Both the position numbers and the translations under genes were made by a program. Shown piece after piece: positions 8,859-17,463 of a stretch of DNA of 64,000 nucleotides. The stretch's first letter is position 1, and the number at the start of each line of letters is the position of its first letter. Source of the stretch: Pseudomonas fluorescens (GTDB taxonomy: Bacteria > Pseudomonadota > Gammaproteobacteria > Pseudomonadales > Pseudomonadaceae); assembly GCF_001708445.1 (NCBI RefSeq), contig NZ_CP015637.1:1241001-1305000 (forward strand), written 5' to 3'. The notes beneath the pieces were generated by a model. The model did no database searches, was not told where the DNA came from, and saw only the letters and a program-made list of their open reading frames with translations.

Positions 8859-9271
8859 ATACGCAGGATGTTGTGGTAGCGCGCCCAAGTGGCTGGTTGC
8901 ACGGGCGCCTCGGCACCGTGGTGCTGTGGGCCTTGCTGATTTGTACCGAAAGCGCCGGGCAGTTGTTTACCAAGGTGGCTGGCAACCAACTGGGCCAGAT
9001 GGATTTCAACTGGCAGTGGTTGTCCGAGGTGGCGCGCAACCCAGGGATTCTGGCGGCGATCGCCAGTTACATCGGGGCGTTTTTCGTGTGGATGCTGATT
9101 CTGCGGCGCAGCAGCCTGTCCCTGGCGTTCCCCCTGAGTTCGTTGGTGTTTGTGGTGGTGCTGCTCGGTTCGTGGCTGGGGCTGGGGGAACACATCAGCC
9201 TGCTGCATTGGGTGGGGGTTGCGGTGATTATCGGCGGGATCGCCCTGCTGGCCGAGGGCGAAGAAAACTGA
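8855..9271 (+). CDS. Small EamA/DMT-type membrane protein (second of a pair)
   Basis: 138 residues from ATG 8855, which overlaps the preceding stop as ATGA. An N-terminal tail (~1-20) precedes four membrane helices (about 22-38, 63-83, 88-107, 115-133). It resembles its partner but has its own N-terminal extension, as in heterodimeric small transporters. It is the last gene of the arginase-like operon, with a strong hairpin 10 bp beyond its stop. Confidence 0.75.
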   Translation: MNTQDVVVARPSGWLHGRLGTVVLWALLICTESAGQLFTKVAGNQLGQMDFNWQWLSEVARNPGILAAIASYIGAFFVWMLILRRSSLSLAFPLSSLVFVVVLLGSWLGLGEHISLLHWVGVAVIIGGIALLAEGEEN

Positions 9272-9280
9272 AATCGCCCT

Positions 9281-9315
9281 TCCCGTAGCAGCTGGGTCAC
9301 ACAGCTGCTACGGGA
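9281..9315. terminator. Convergent hairpin terminator
   Basis: A 14-bp perfect stem (TCCCGTAGCAGCTG with CAGCTGCTACGGGA) lies between the EamA gene and the convergent desaturase gene. It has no strong U-run, so it may also be a short palindromic repeat that has been recruited. Confidence 0.55.
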
Positions 9316-9321
9316 GGGAGG

Positions 9322-10188
9322 TCAGGGTTTGCGGTGTGCAACCAAAAAGCCCAGGCCGTGTGACACTGGAATCGACTTGACCCCCGCCGCACGCTGTTGC
9401 TCGGCAATTTCCCGATGAAACGCCTTCATCTTGGTCCAGTGCATTTTGGGCCGGTAGTGGTGTTCGGCGTGGTAGCCGTTGTTCATCCAGATCAGGTTGT
9501 ACAACCGGCTATAGGAACTCACGCCCCAAGCGATCGGCAGGTCCGGGTTGCCGCCGAAGTGCTCATAGTAGCCATTGAGCGATGACAGGCACTGGCCCAG
9601 GTACCAGAACGGCAATAACCACAACACCGCCTGCCAGTTGTAGAACGCCAGGGCGATGTAGAACGCCACTGTCACGCCGATCTCGACCTTGACCCAGCGC
9701 GCATCCGCCGGGCGCTTGCGCTTCATTTCGTCATAGAACGGCTTGGGGTCGTCACGGAAGAAACTGAGGAAGGTATAGGCCCAGGGATTCTCCGGCTGCC
9801 CATCCTTGCCGCGCTGGTAGATCGACAGGGGGTCGATGGTGTGCCCATCCGGCCCCGGCAGATCGGCGTTACCGCGATGATGGCGGTTGTGGATATCGCG
9901 GTAGAGCGTCTGGGAAAAGCCGATGGTCACCGACAGCAACAGGTCGAAGGCGCGGTTCATCGCGCGATGGCTGAAGTAGGCGTTGTGGATCTGGTTGTGC
10001 GAGATGCTGTTGATGCTCCACGACAGGCTCACCGCGTAGAGCAGCGCCAGGGGCAACAGGGCCCACCCGCTCAGGCTATGAAAGGCGGTTACCAGCCAGA
10101 TGACAAAAACGAAATGGGCCAGGCCCATCGTGATGGGGACCAGGTCCCAGAGCGAGTGGTGCAGCAGGCGGTAAGCGGGGCGAGCCAT
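9322..10188 (-). CDS. Membrane fatty acid desaturase-family protein
   Basis: 288 residues with several hydrophobic spans and the three histidine clusters of di-iron membrane desaturases: HNQIHNAYFSH (~65-75), HNRHH (~101-105) and HAEHH (~241-245). The family inserts double bonds or hydroxyl groups into lipid chains at the inner membrane. AGGAC lies upstream of ATG 10188. It is transcribed towards the EamA pair and in the same direction as the MipA-like gene behind it, 76 bp away. The precise substrate is not deducible. Confidence 0.85.
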   Translation of the reverse strand: MARPAYRLLHHSLWDLVPITMGLAHFVFVIWLVTAFHSLSGWALLPLALLYAVSLSWSINSISHNQIHNAYFSHRAMNRAFDLLLSVTIGFSQTLYRDIHNRHHRGNADLPGPDGHTIDPLSIYQRGKDGQPENPWAYTFLSFFRDDPKPFYDEMKRKRPADARWVKVEIGVTVAFYIALAFYNWQAVLWLLPFWYLGQCLSSLNGYYEHFGGNPDLPIAWGVSSYSRLYNLIWMNNGYHAEHHYRPKMHWTKMKAFHREIAEQQRAAGVKSIPVSHGLGFLVAHRKP

Positions 10189-10264
10189 GAATAGCGTCCT
10201 GAAGAAATGAATTCCGGGGCGTCATTGCAAGGCTCAGACCAGTTTGTAAGAAGGTGTGTGCTTA

Positions 10265-11035
10265 TTAGTCGAACTTGTAGCTGATGGCTGTCTGTACCTG
10301 GCCCTGGTTCACGTCCCCGGTCGCCTTGACGATAGTGCTATTGGCCGCCGAGCCCACCAGGTGCACCCAGCTGGCGCTGGTCAGCAGCGACCAGTGGGAC
10401 GCCAGGGGGAATTCAAAACTCTGGGTCAGCGTCATGTTCTGGAAGCCCGCGCTGGCGTTGTAGGCGCGAATGCCGGAGGCCGCGGATTCGTTGGAGTCCA
10501 CGCCGAAATAGGTCTGGGTCTGGCGGGCGTCGGCAAAGTGCGCCATCAGGCCGGTGCTGCCAATAATCCCGCTGCCCAGTGGGTAGCCCAACTCACCGCC
10601 GAGCTTACCCAGTACGCCACTTTGATCATGCCCGCCACCAACGGCCTGGCCCACCTGGGCGTACACACGCCAGAAATCGACCGGGGCGTATTGAATGAAA
10701 CCACCGATTTCGGCCATGTCCGAGACATTGCGCAGGCCGCGCAGTGAGCCGTTGGCCGTACGCCCCTGCAGGTAATTGATATAGGGGCCGGCGGTAAAAC
10801 CGTTGGTATTGAGGGCGCTCCAGGTCAGGCCGTCATCGGTGCCCAGGCTGACGCTGCCCCAGTCGAGGTCCACGTAGGGGATGGGCCGCGTTTCGTAGCG
10901 ACTGGCGGTCGGGTCATGGGGTTGATAAGCGATACCTGCGCCGACTTCGCCGGTGATGCCTTCTGCCAGGGCTGCGCTGGAAAAGCCCCAGAGTCCCAAT
11001 AAACCGGCGAATACAGCAGAAGTAACCTTGAACAT
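10265..11035 (-). CDS. MipA/OmpV-family outer membrane protein
   Basis: 256 residues from ATG 11035, which gives a good signal peptide (MFKVTSAVFAGLLGLWGFSSAALA). The rest is an outer-membrane beta-barrel pattern: alternating hydrophobic strands, a scaffold-protein-like N-terminal strand (GEVGAGIAYQP) and a C-terminal strand ending in an aromatic (YKFD). MipA proteins interact with murein synthase/hydrolase complexes in E. coli, and OmpV-like members are general porin-like proteins; which applies here is unknown. Confidence 0.82.
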   Translation of the reverse strand: MFKVTSAVFAGLLGLWGFSSAALAEGITGEVGAGIAYQPHDPTASRYETRPIPYVDLDWGSVSLGTDDGLTWSALNTNGFTAGPYINYLQGRTANGSLRGLRNVSDMAEIGGFIQYAPVDFWRVYAQVGQAVGGGHDQSGVLGKLGGELGYPLGSGIIGSTGLMAHFADARQTQTYFGVDSNESAASGIRAYNASAGFQNMTLTQSFEFPLASHWSLLTSASWVHLVGSAANSTIVKATGDVNQGQVQTAISYKFD

Positions 11036-11276
11036 GGAGCGTTTCCTTATCTGGCCATGCGCGCATGAACGCGCGAAGGGGGGGCCTGGCGCAAGCACTC
11101 ATCTTGTTTGTAGAAAGCTACAAAAATTGTAGCTCCTGCGACACATATCGCCCGAATTACCCGCCAAACCCCCAGCCCTGCTGGGCCCAGGCCAGTTGGC
11201 ACAGTCCCTGCTCTACCCCTTCTGCAAGCGCACACAGCGCGCTCTTCTTCAAGCCCTCCAACTCAAGGACAGGCAG

Positions 11277-11990
11277 ATGATCCACTGGCATATCGTGTGT
11301 GACTTCGACGGGACCATTACCCCCACCGATGTCATCGACAACGTCCTCCAACGCTTCGCGGGTCCCGAATGGGAAACCATCGAGCAGGAATGGTTGGATG
11401 GGCATATCGGTTCACGCGAATGCCTGAGCCGCCAACTGGCGCTGATCAAGGCCACCCCCAGCGAACTGCTGGCGTATTTCGACAGCGTCGAGATCGACCC
11501 GGACTTCCCGGATTTCGTTGATCACGTCATCGGCCTCGGGGCCTCCGTCGAAGTGGTCAGCGACGGCATCGAGCAGGGTATCGCGCGGATTCTGTCGCGC
11601 AACTACGTGACCCTGCTGCCGATCCTCGCCAACCGCCTGCGCCAGGTCGACCAGGACAGCTGGCGCATCGACTTCCCGTATTCCAGCGATGCGTGCCGCG
11701 CCGCGTCGGGCAACTGCAAGTGCAAGTCCACGCCGCGCAACAAGCGCGTGCTGGTGATCGGCGATGGCAAGTCCGACATGTGCGTCGCGTCCACCGCCGA
11801 TTTCGTCTTCGCCAAAGGCAGCCTCGCCCAGTACTGCGAAGCCAACAACATTCCCCACGCGCGCTTCGACACCTTCGCCGAAGTGACCGCATTGCTGGCC
11901 AGGCTGCCCCAGGGCATTGCCGCCAACGCCACCACCTTTGCTGCGACTGACCTCTCTATTGAAAATCAGGAACTCTTCCACCATGTCTGA
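11277..11990 (+). CDS. MtnX-like HAD-IB phosphatase
   Basis: 237 residues from ATG 11277 (AAGGACAGG just upstream). HAD motif I is DFDGT (DxDxT, near residue 9) and motif IV is GDGKSD (~161-166). A cysteine-rich insert, CRAASGNCKCKS, precedes motif IV. MtnX dephosphorylates a methionine-salvage intermediate, but no other salvage gene is nearby, so a different phosphorylated substrate is likely. It overlaps the aminotransferase start by 8 nt, so the two proteins are probably made together. Confidence 0.82.
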   Translation: MIHWHIVCDFDGTITPTDVIDNVLQRFAGPEWETIEQEWLDGHIGSRECLSRQLALIKATPSELLAYFDSVEIDPDFPDFVDHVIGLGASVEVVSDGIEQGIARILSRNYVTLLPILANRLRQVDQDSWRIDFPYSSDACRAASGNCKCKSTPRNKRVLVIGDGKSDMCVASTADFVFAKGSLAQYCEANNIPHARFDTFAEVTALLARLPQGIAANATTFAATDLSIENQELFHHV

Positions 11991-13377
11991 TATCCGTATC
12001 GCTACCGCCGAAGACCAGGTGCTTCTGGATAAAGAAGCCAAGTACTGCTCGTACGGCGACACTGTCCACTACATCGAGCCGCCGCGCATTTTCAGCCGCT
12101 GCGAAGGCTCCTACGTGTGGGACACCGAAGACCAGGCCTACCTCGACCTGCAAATGTGGTACTCGGCCGTCAACTTCGGCTATGCCAACCCGCGCCTGAA
12201 CAATGCGCTGAAACAGCAGATCGACACCCTGCCGCAAATCGCCAGCCAGTACCTGCACAAAGGCAAGATCGAGCTGTCGGAAATGATCGCGGTCGATGCC
12301 AAGAAGAAATTCGGCCTCGACGGTCGCGTCCACTTCAACGTCGGCGGTTCGCAGTCGATCGAAGACTCCCTGAAGGTCGTACGTAACGCCACCAACGGCA
12401 AGAGCCTGATGTTCGCCTTCGAAGGCGGCTACCACGGGCGCACCCTCGGCGCTTCGTCGATCACTTCCAGCTACCGCTACCGTCGTCGCTACGGCCACTT
12501 CGGCGAGCGTGCGCAGTTCATCCCGTTCCCGTACCACTTCCGCGGCCCTAAAGGCATGACCAAGGAAGAATACGGCAGCCACTGCGTGCAGCAATTCGCC
12601 CGCCTGTTCGAGACCGAATACAACGGCGTGTGGGACCCGAAAGTCGGCCAGAGTGAATACGCCGCGTTCTACGTCGAGCCGATCCAGGGCACCGGCGGTT
12701 ATGTGATCCCGCCGATGAACTTCTACAGCGAGCTGAAGAAGGTTCTCGACCAGCACGGCATCCTGATGGTGTCCGATGAAATCCAGATGGGCTTCTATCG
12801 CACCGGCAAGCTGTGGTCGATCGAGCACTTCGACGTCAAGCCAGACATCATCGTGTTCGGCAAGGCGCTGACCAACGGCCTCAACCCGCTGGGCGGTATC
12901 TGGGCCCGTGAAGAGTTGATCAACCCGAAGGTCTTCCCGCCAGGTTCGACCCACTCCACCTTCGCCTCCAACCCATTGGGCACGGCGGTGGGCCTGGAAA
13001 TGTTCAAGATGACCAACGAAGTCGACTACGGCGCGATGGTCATGGCCAAGGGCAAATACTTCCTGGAAGGCCTGCAGGACTTGCAGAAACGTTTCCCGAT
13101 CATCGGCGACGTCGACGGCCTGGGCCTGGCGCTGCGCTGCGAAATCTGCGGCCCGGATGGCTTCACGCCAGACAAGGCGACCCTGGACTACATGGTCGAG
13201 GAAGGTATGAAAGGCGACATGGTGGTAGACGGCCGCAAGCTGGGCCTGATCCTCGATGTGGGCGGCTACTACAAGAACGTGATCACCCTGGCACCGTCCC
13301 TGGAAATCAGCTACCCGGAAATCGAGCTGGGCCTGAAGCTGCTCGAGCAACTGCTGGTGCGGGCGACCAAACGGTGA
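11983..13377 (+). CDS. Class III (PLP-dependent) aminotransferase
   Basis: 464 residues from ATG 11983. Class III features: an N-terminal substrate loop, GGYHGRTLGA, the cofactor aspartate in SDEIQMGF and the Schiff-base lysine in FGKALTNGL. The family includes ornithine, GABA and diaminobutyrate aminotransferases; the acceptor cannot be told from sequence. It is translationally coupled on both sides (HAD phosphatase upstream; hydrolase downstream by GTGA overlap), so the three act in one pathway that I do not recognise. Confidence 0.88.
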   Translation: MSDIRIATAEDQVLLDKEAKYCSYGDTVHYIEPPRIFSRCEGSYVWDTEDQAYLDLQMWYSAVNFGYANPRLNNALKQQIDTLPQIASQYLHKGKIELSEMIAVDAKKKFGLDGRVHFNVGGSQSIEDSLKVVRNATNGKSLMFAFEGGYHGRTLGASSITSSYRYRRRYGHFGERAQFIPFPYHFRGPKGMTKEEYGSHCVQQFARLFETEYNGVWDPKVGQSEYAAFYVEPIQGTGGYVIPPMNFYSELKKVLDQHGILMVSDEIQMGFYRTGKLWSIEHFDVKPDIIVFGKALTNGLNPLGGIWAREELINPKVFPPGSTHSTFASNPLGTAVGLEMFKMTNEVDYGAMVMAKGKYFLEGLQDLQKRFPIIGDVDGLGLALRCEICGPDGFTPDKATLDYMVEEGMKGDMVVDGRKLGLILDVGGYYKNVITLAPSLEISYPEIELGLKLLEQLLVRATKR

Positions 13378-14249
13378 AACCGGCAGAGATCGACCTCGGT
13401 GAAGGTGATGCCGGCTTCGTTCTCGGTGAAGGTCCGGTCGGGATCCTGTTGATCCACGGCCTGACCGGCACTCCGACGGAACTGCGCCAGGTCGCCAAGG
13501 GCCTGGCCAAGGTGGGCAATTGCACGGTGTACGTGCCCACCCTGGCCGGGCACTGCGGTGACAACAGCGACCTGCAGGCTACCGGCTGGCTGGACTGGTA
13601 CGAAGGTGTGCGCAAGACCTTCGCCCAGGTCAAGCAGCGCCATGCACAGGTGTTTGTCGGTGGCTTGTCCATGGGGGCGGTGATGTCGATGTACGTCGCC
13701 GCCGAACACCCTGGGCAAGTCGCCGGGCTGCTGATGTATTCCACGACGTTGAAGTACGACGGCTGGAGCATCAACAAGCTGGCGTTCCTCACGCCGTTGC
13801 TGATGAAGATTCCGTTCGGCGTGCACATCTGCCGCTTCGAAGAGAAGCCGCCGTATGGCATCAAGAACGAACGCCTGCGGGCGATTGTCGAGCGGCAGAT
13901 GAAGGAAGGGGAGAGCAGCGAAGCCGGTTTGTTGACCATGGAAGGCATCACGGTGCGCGAGTTGCACCGTATGAACGCCGTGGTCAAGAAGCGCATGCCC
14001 GAGGTCAAGGTGCCGGCGCTGGTGTTGCATTCCATCGAGGACGACATCACCAGCCGTTGGAACGCTGACTACGTGGAACGCCACCTTGGCGGGCCGGTGA
14101 CCAAGATCCTGCTGGACAACTGCTACCACATGATCACCGTCGACCTGCAATACCGCCGCGTGATCGAGTTGAGTACGGAGTTTGTCGAGCGACACTCCGC
14201 ACTCTCCAGCGAGCTGGCGGGTTGTGGTGAGCTGGCTGCTTGTGGCTAA
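13374..14249 (+). CDS. Alpha/beta hydrolase (carboxylesterase-like)
   Basis: 291 residues with GTG start at 13374, overlapping the aminotransferase stop. Oxyanion-hole HGLTGTP, nucleophile elbow GLSMGA, acid in HSIEDDI and His in CYHMIT resemble Est30/monoacylglycerol lipase-type carboxylesterases. It has no signal peptide and is probably cytosolic. As the last gene of the HAD-aminotransferase operon it may deacylate or hydrolyse the product; this is inference. It is followed by a long palindromic repeat. Confidence 0.85.
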   Translation: MKPAEIDLGEGDAGFVLGEGPVGILLIHGLTGTPTELRQVAKGLAKVGNCTVYVPTLAGHCGDNSDLQATGWLDWYEGVRKTFAQVKQRHAQVFVGGLSMGAVMSMYVAAEHPGQVAGLLMYSTTLKYDGWSINKLAFLTPLLMKIPFGVHICRFEEKPPYGIKNERLRAIVERQMKEGESSEAGLLTMEGITVRELHRMNAVVKKRMPEVKVPALVLHSIEDDITSRWNADYVERHLGGPVTKILLDNCYHMITVDLQYRRVIELSTEFVERHSALSSELAGCGELAACG

Positions 14250-14266
14250 CGGGGCTGTTTGCCCTC

Positions 14267-14475
14267 ATGCCGTTCAGTTAAGCGGACATCGCCTTCTGTA
14301 GGAGCGAGGGGGACGCCTAGTTCTTGCTCGCGAAAAACGTCAACGATAACGCGTGTTTCCTGAATCTTGCTCGCGAAAAACGTCAACGATAACGCGTGTT
14401 TCCTGAATGAACGCGGCGTCTGTGAGTTCTTCGCGAGCAAGCTCGCTCCTACAAAAAACCTTAACTGAACGGCAT
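14267..14475. repeat. MITE-like palindromic repeat with internal tandem duplication (copy 1)
   Basis: Bounded by a perfect 15-bp terminal inverted repeat, ATGCCGTTCAGTTAA (14267-14281) and its complement (14461-14475). Inside lie GTAGGAGCGAG and, inverted, CTCGCTCCTAC. A 43-bp unit beginning CTTGCTCGCGAAAAACGTC occurs twice head to tail with no mismatch (14323-14365 and 14366-14408). A second copy of the element without the duplication is at 32324-32476. No transposase or ORF is inside. Confidence 0.85.
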
Positions 14476-14560
14476 TAGGGCAAGCCCGCTCGCCACAACA
14501 AGCCTGATCACCATAGCCACAACGCGTCCGCTTGGCACAGGCCATAACAAGGGAAATGAT

Positions 14561-15685
14561 GTGATCACCACCCAAGCTTTCCCGACCGTCCGGGCCATCC
14601 CGCGCAGTGCCTGGAACGACTGCTTTCCCGGTGCGCTGGAGGACTGGGACTATTACGTCGCGGTGGAACACGCGGCCATCGCCGATTTTCAATGGCGTTA
14701 CCTGGCGGTTTTTGAAAACGGCACGCTGGTGGCTGTGGCCGCCGCGTTCATCACCCATTATCGGCTCGACACCACGGTGTCGGGCGCCGGCAAGCGCTTG
14801 ACCGAGCGTCTGGAGCGACTGTGGCCGGGTGTTTTGCAATTGGGCCTGTATGCCATTGGCTCGCCGGTGGCCGAGCGTTGCGACGCCGGGTTTGCCAGTG
14901 ACGTGCCGCAGGGGCGACGCCCGCTGTTGCTCCAGCATTTGCTCCAGGCCGCCCGCCAGGATGCCGATGCGTTCGGTATCGGCCTGGTGGCGGTCAAGGA
15001 TGCGCCGGCCAATGATCCGCACTGGGCCGACAGCTGCCGGGCGGCGGGTTTCCAGAGCATGCCGAGCCTGCCCACCGGGGTATTGCCGCTGCCCTATGGC
15101 TCGGTGGACGCCTACCTGGGGTCGCTGGGCAAGTCCACGCGCAAGGACCTGCGCCGCAAACTGCGCGCACCGGGCCCACGTGTCGAGTGGCGACGCAATA
15201 TCGACGACGTGCTGCCCGAGGTCATGCGCCTGTACGAGGCCACGCTCACCCGCGCCGACCTGCAGTTCGAGCGCCTGCCCGCCGGCTACTTCACCGGCGT
15301 GCTCGAACGCCTTGGAGAGCGTGCGGTCTGTGTACTTTACTGGGTGGACGCGCAGTTGGTGGCGTTCAACCTGATCCTGGTAGACCAGCATCGGTTGGTC
15401 GATAAGTTCTTCGGGCACGACGTCGAGTACACCCGTGACTACAACTTGTACTTCCGCAGTTGGCTGACCAATGTCGATTACTGTATCCAGCACAATATTG
15501 CAGTGTATGAGTGCGGCCAGGCCGGGTATGCCAGTAAGCTGCGCCTGGGGTGCGAGTTCGAAGGCAACAGCCTGTTCTTCCGCCACCGCAATCGGCTGGT
15601 GAACACCCTGCTCAAAGTAGTGAAGATTTTTATCCGACCGGATCGTTCCGACCCTGCCATGGCTGCTGCGATAAGCGAAACCTGA
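14561..15685 (+). CDS. GNAT-fold acyltransferase-like protein (DUF482/FemAB-like)
   Basis: 374 residues with GTG start at 14561 (AAGGGAAA upstream). It looks like a double GNAT/FemAB-type fold: an N-terminal half, then KSTRKDLRRKLR, LVAFNLILVD, FFGHDVEYTRDYNLYF and a terminal ECGQAGYASKLRLG. This resembles the E-A-G-x-Q-x-x-K segment of the 'peptidoglycan biosynthesis/recognition' family. The acyl substrate is unknown. Its stop shares one base with the start of a sensor kinase, so acyltransferase and two-component system are one operon. It may be a target or effector of that system. Confidence 0.65.
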   Translation: MITTQAFPTVRAIPRSAWNDCFPGALEDWDYYVAVEHAAIADFQWRYLAVFENGTLVAVAAAFITHYRLDTTVSGAGKRLTERLERLWPGVLQLGLYAIGSPVAERCDAGFASDVPQGRRPLLLQHLLQAARQDADAFGIGLVAVKDAPANDPHWADSCRAAGFQSMPSLPTGVLPLPYGSVDAYLGSLGKSTRKDLRRKLRAPGPRVEWRRNIDDVLPEVMRLYEATLTRADLQFERLPAGYFTGVLERLGERAVCVLYWVDAQLVAFNLILVDQHRLVDKFFGHDVEYTRDYNLYFRSWLTNVDYCIQHNIAVYECGQAGYASKLRLGCEFEGNSLFFRHRNRLVNTLLKVVKIFIRPDRSDPAMAAAISET

Positions 15686-17463
15686 TGATCACCAAGACCC
15701 GCCAGAAAGCCCGTCCCTTTGCCATTTCGCGCTGGAGCGTCCAGCGCAAGCTGGTGCTGGCGTTCTGGTTGGTCAGCGTCATCCCGACCATGATCGCGGC
15801 TGAGCTGGCCGCCACCACGTTGTCGCAGATTTTCGACAGCAACGTGCGCATCTGGCTGCAGGAGTCGACCAAGATCGTCAAGGACGAGATCGGTGACATC
15901 CTGCATGACAACGCGCGCATGGCTAAATTGTTCCTGCGCTACACCAGCCCGCCCTCCAGCCGGCAGGCAGCCAAGCACGACCGGCTGACCGCCGATATCG
16001 CCCAGGCGACGGATATCGACGTGGTGGCGCTGATTCGCACCAGCGACCACAAGCTGGTGTTCAGCACCGCCTCCGACGACATCGTCAAGCAGATCAGCCT
16101 GACCAGCAACGCGGTGTTGCAGACCGTGCAAGTGGCGGGGGTGAGTACCGGTATCGTGGTCTCGACCTTCGAGACCACCCGGGACGATGTCGACTATGTG
16201 TTGCTGGTGGCGACCTACCTGGACAGCAGCTTCCTGACCAGCGTGGCCGATGTGCACTCCCTCGACCTGCGTTTGTACCTGGCCAATCCGGGCGGCTTTA
16301 CGGAAATCTTCTCGACCCAGCGCTTTCAGGATCACCCCTCGCGCATTCCGAAGAGTGTCGAGGCCGCATTGCGCAGCACCCGCCAGCCCAGCGAGCAGTT
16401 CACCAATAACTACAGCGGGTTGTACTGGCCGATATTCAATGACAATGGCGAGCTGCAAGGGGTGATCTTCAGTGGCCTGCTGCGGCATACCAGCCTGGTG
16501 GGGCTGGTGAACCAGAGCAATCTGTTTGTGCTGATTTTCCTGCTCAGTTCGGCGTTGTCCCTGGCGGCGGGGGTGCTGGTGTCGCGGCGCCTGACCCAGC
16601 CGTTGCGTGACCTGTCCCAGGGCGTAAGCGCAGTGATTTCGGGCAACTACACACACCGGGTGGTGGTCAGCGGTGGCGATGAGCTGGCGCAATTGAGCAG
16701 CACCTTCAACCATATGACCGAGCGCCTGGGCGAGCTGCATCACCTCGAGGCCCAGCTGCGTCGGCGTGACCGCCTGCATGCCCTGGGCGAGGTCGCCATG
16801 GGCCTGGCCCATGAAATCCGCAACCCGCTGGGCATCATCAAGACCGCCACCCAGTTGCTGCATCGTCGCTCCGACCTGCCGGAAAGCGACAGGCGCCATT
16901 TGGAATACGTGATCAGCGAGGTCAGCCGGATCAACGACCTGATCACCGAATTCCTCGACTTCGCCAAACCCAATCCGCCCTTGCGCGTGTTGCAGGCGGC
17001 GCGCCCATTGGTCGAAGAAATCCTCGGCTTCTGCGGCCCGGAGCTGGCGACCCACAACATCCAGGCGCAGATCGACGACCAGGCCCCCGGCGCGACGATC
17101 TATGCCGACGCCAAGCAGCTCAAGCAGGCGTGCCTGAACCTGATCCTCAACGCCATCGATGCAATGCCCGAAGGCGGGCGCCTGACCCTGGGCATTCGCA
17201 CGGTCAACGACAACACCGTCATCAGCATCGCCGACACCGGGCAGGGCATTGCGGCGGATATGATCGAGCGCATCTTCACGCCATTCGTCACCACCAAGGC
17301 ATCCGGCACCGGCCTGGGCCTGGCTAAAGTCTATTCGATCATGGAAAGTCATGACGGCAGCATCGAATGTGTCAGTGAGAACGATGCGGGCGCCACCTTC
17401 AGCCTGTACATTCCGGCTCATGGTGAAGACGACGCTGATGATGAGGAAAGTCATGACGCATAA
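15685..17463 (+). CDS. Sensor histidine kinase
   Basis: 592 residues from ATG 15685. Membrane helix ~22-44, a periplasmic sensing region (~45-310), a second helix (~315-335), HAMP (RRLTQPLRDLSQGV), dimerisation/phosphorylation box with H in GLAHEIRNPLG, then the ATPase domain (N box NLILNAIDAMPEGG, DTGQGI, TGLGLAKVYSI). It overlaps the NtrC-type regulator gene by 11 nt and is clearly its partner. The sensed signal is unknown; the periplasmic region has the mixed alpha/beta character of Cache/PAS-like sensors, which is inference. Confidence 0.92.
   Translation: MITKTRQKARPFAISRWSVQRKLVLAFWLVSVIPTMIAAELAATTLSQIFDSNVRIWLQESTKIVKDEIGDILHDNARMAKLFLRYTSPPSSRQAAKHDRLTADIAQATDIDVVALIRTSDHKLVFSTASDDIVKQISLTSNAVLQTVQVAGVSTGIVVSTFETTRDDVDYVLLVATYLDSSFLTSVADVHSLDLRLYLANPGGFTEIFSTQRFQDHPSRIPKSVEAALRSTRQPSEQFTNNYSGLYWPIFNDNGELQGVIFSGLLRHTSLVGLVNQSNLFVLIFLLSSALSLAAGVLVSRRLTQPLRDLSQGVSAVISGNYTHRVVVSGGDELAQLSSTFNHMTERLGELHHLEAQLRRRDRLHALGEVAMGLAHEIRNPLGIIKTATQLLHRRSDLPESDRRHLEYVISEVSRINDLITEFLDFAKPNPPLRVLQAARPLVEEILGFCGPELATHNIQAQIDDQAPGATIYADAKQLKQACLNLILNAIDAMPEGGRLTLGIRTVNDNTVISIADTGQGIAADMIERIFTPFVTTKASGTGLGLAKVYSIMESHDGSIECVSENDAGATFSLYIPAHGEDDADDEESHDA

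Noticed and set aside
11956-13350. 464-codon - strand frame opposite the aminotransferase
   Set aside because: Antisense shadow; the aminotransferase on + has PLP motifs and translational coupling.
14323-14408. Possible CRISPR array (43-bp unit repeated)
   Set aside because: Only two adjacent units with no spacers between them, inside a palindromic element; this is a tandem duplication.
14267-14475. Insertion sequence
   Set aside because: There are terminal inverted repeats but the element is 209 bp with no transposase; described as MITE-like repeat instead.
14521-14560. Sigma54 promoter before the GNAT-like gene (TGGCACAGGCCATAAC)
   Set aside because: The -24 part fits but the GC of the -12 element is missing at the required spacing.
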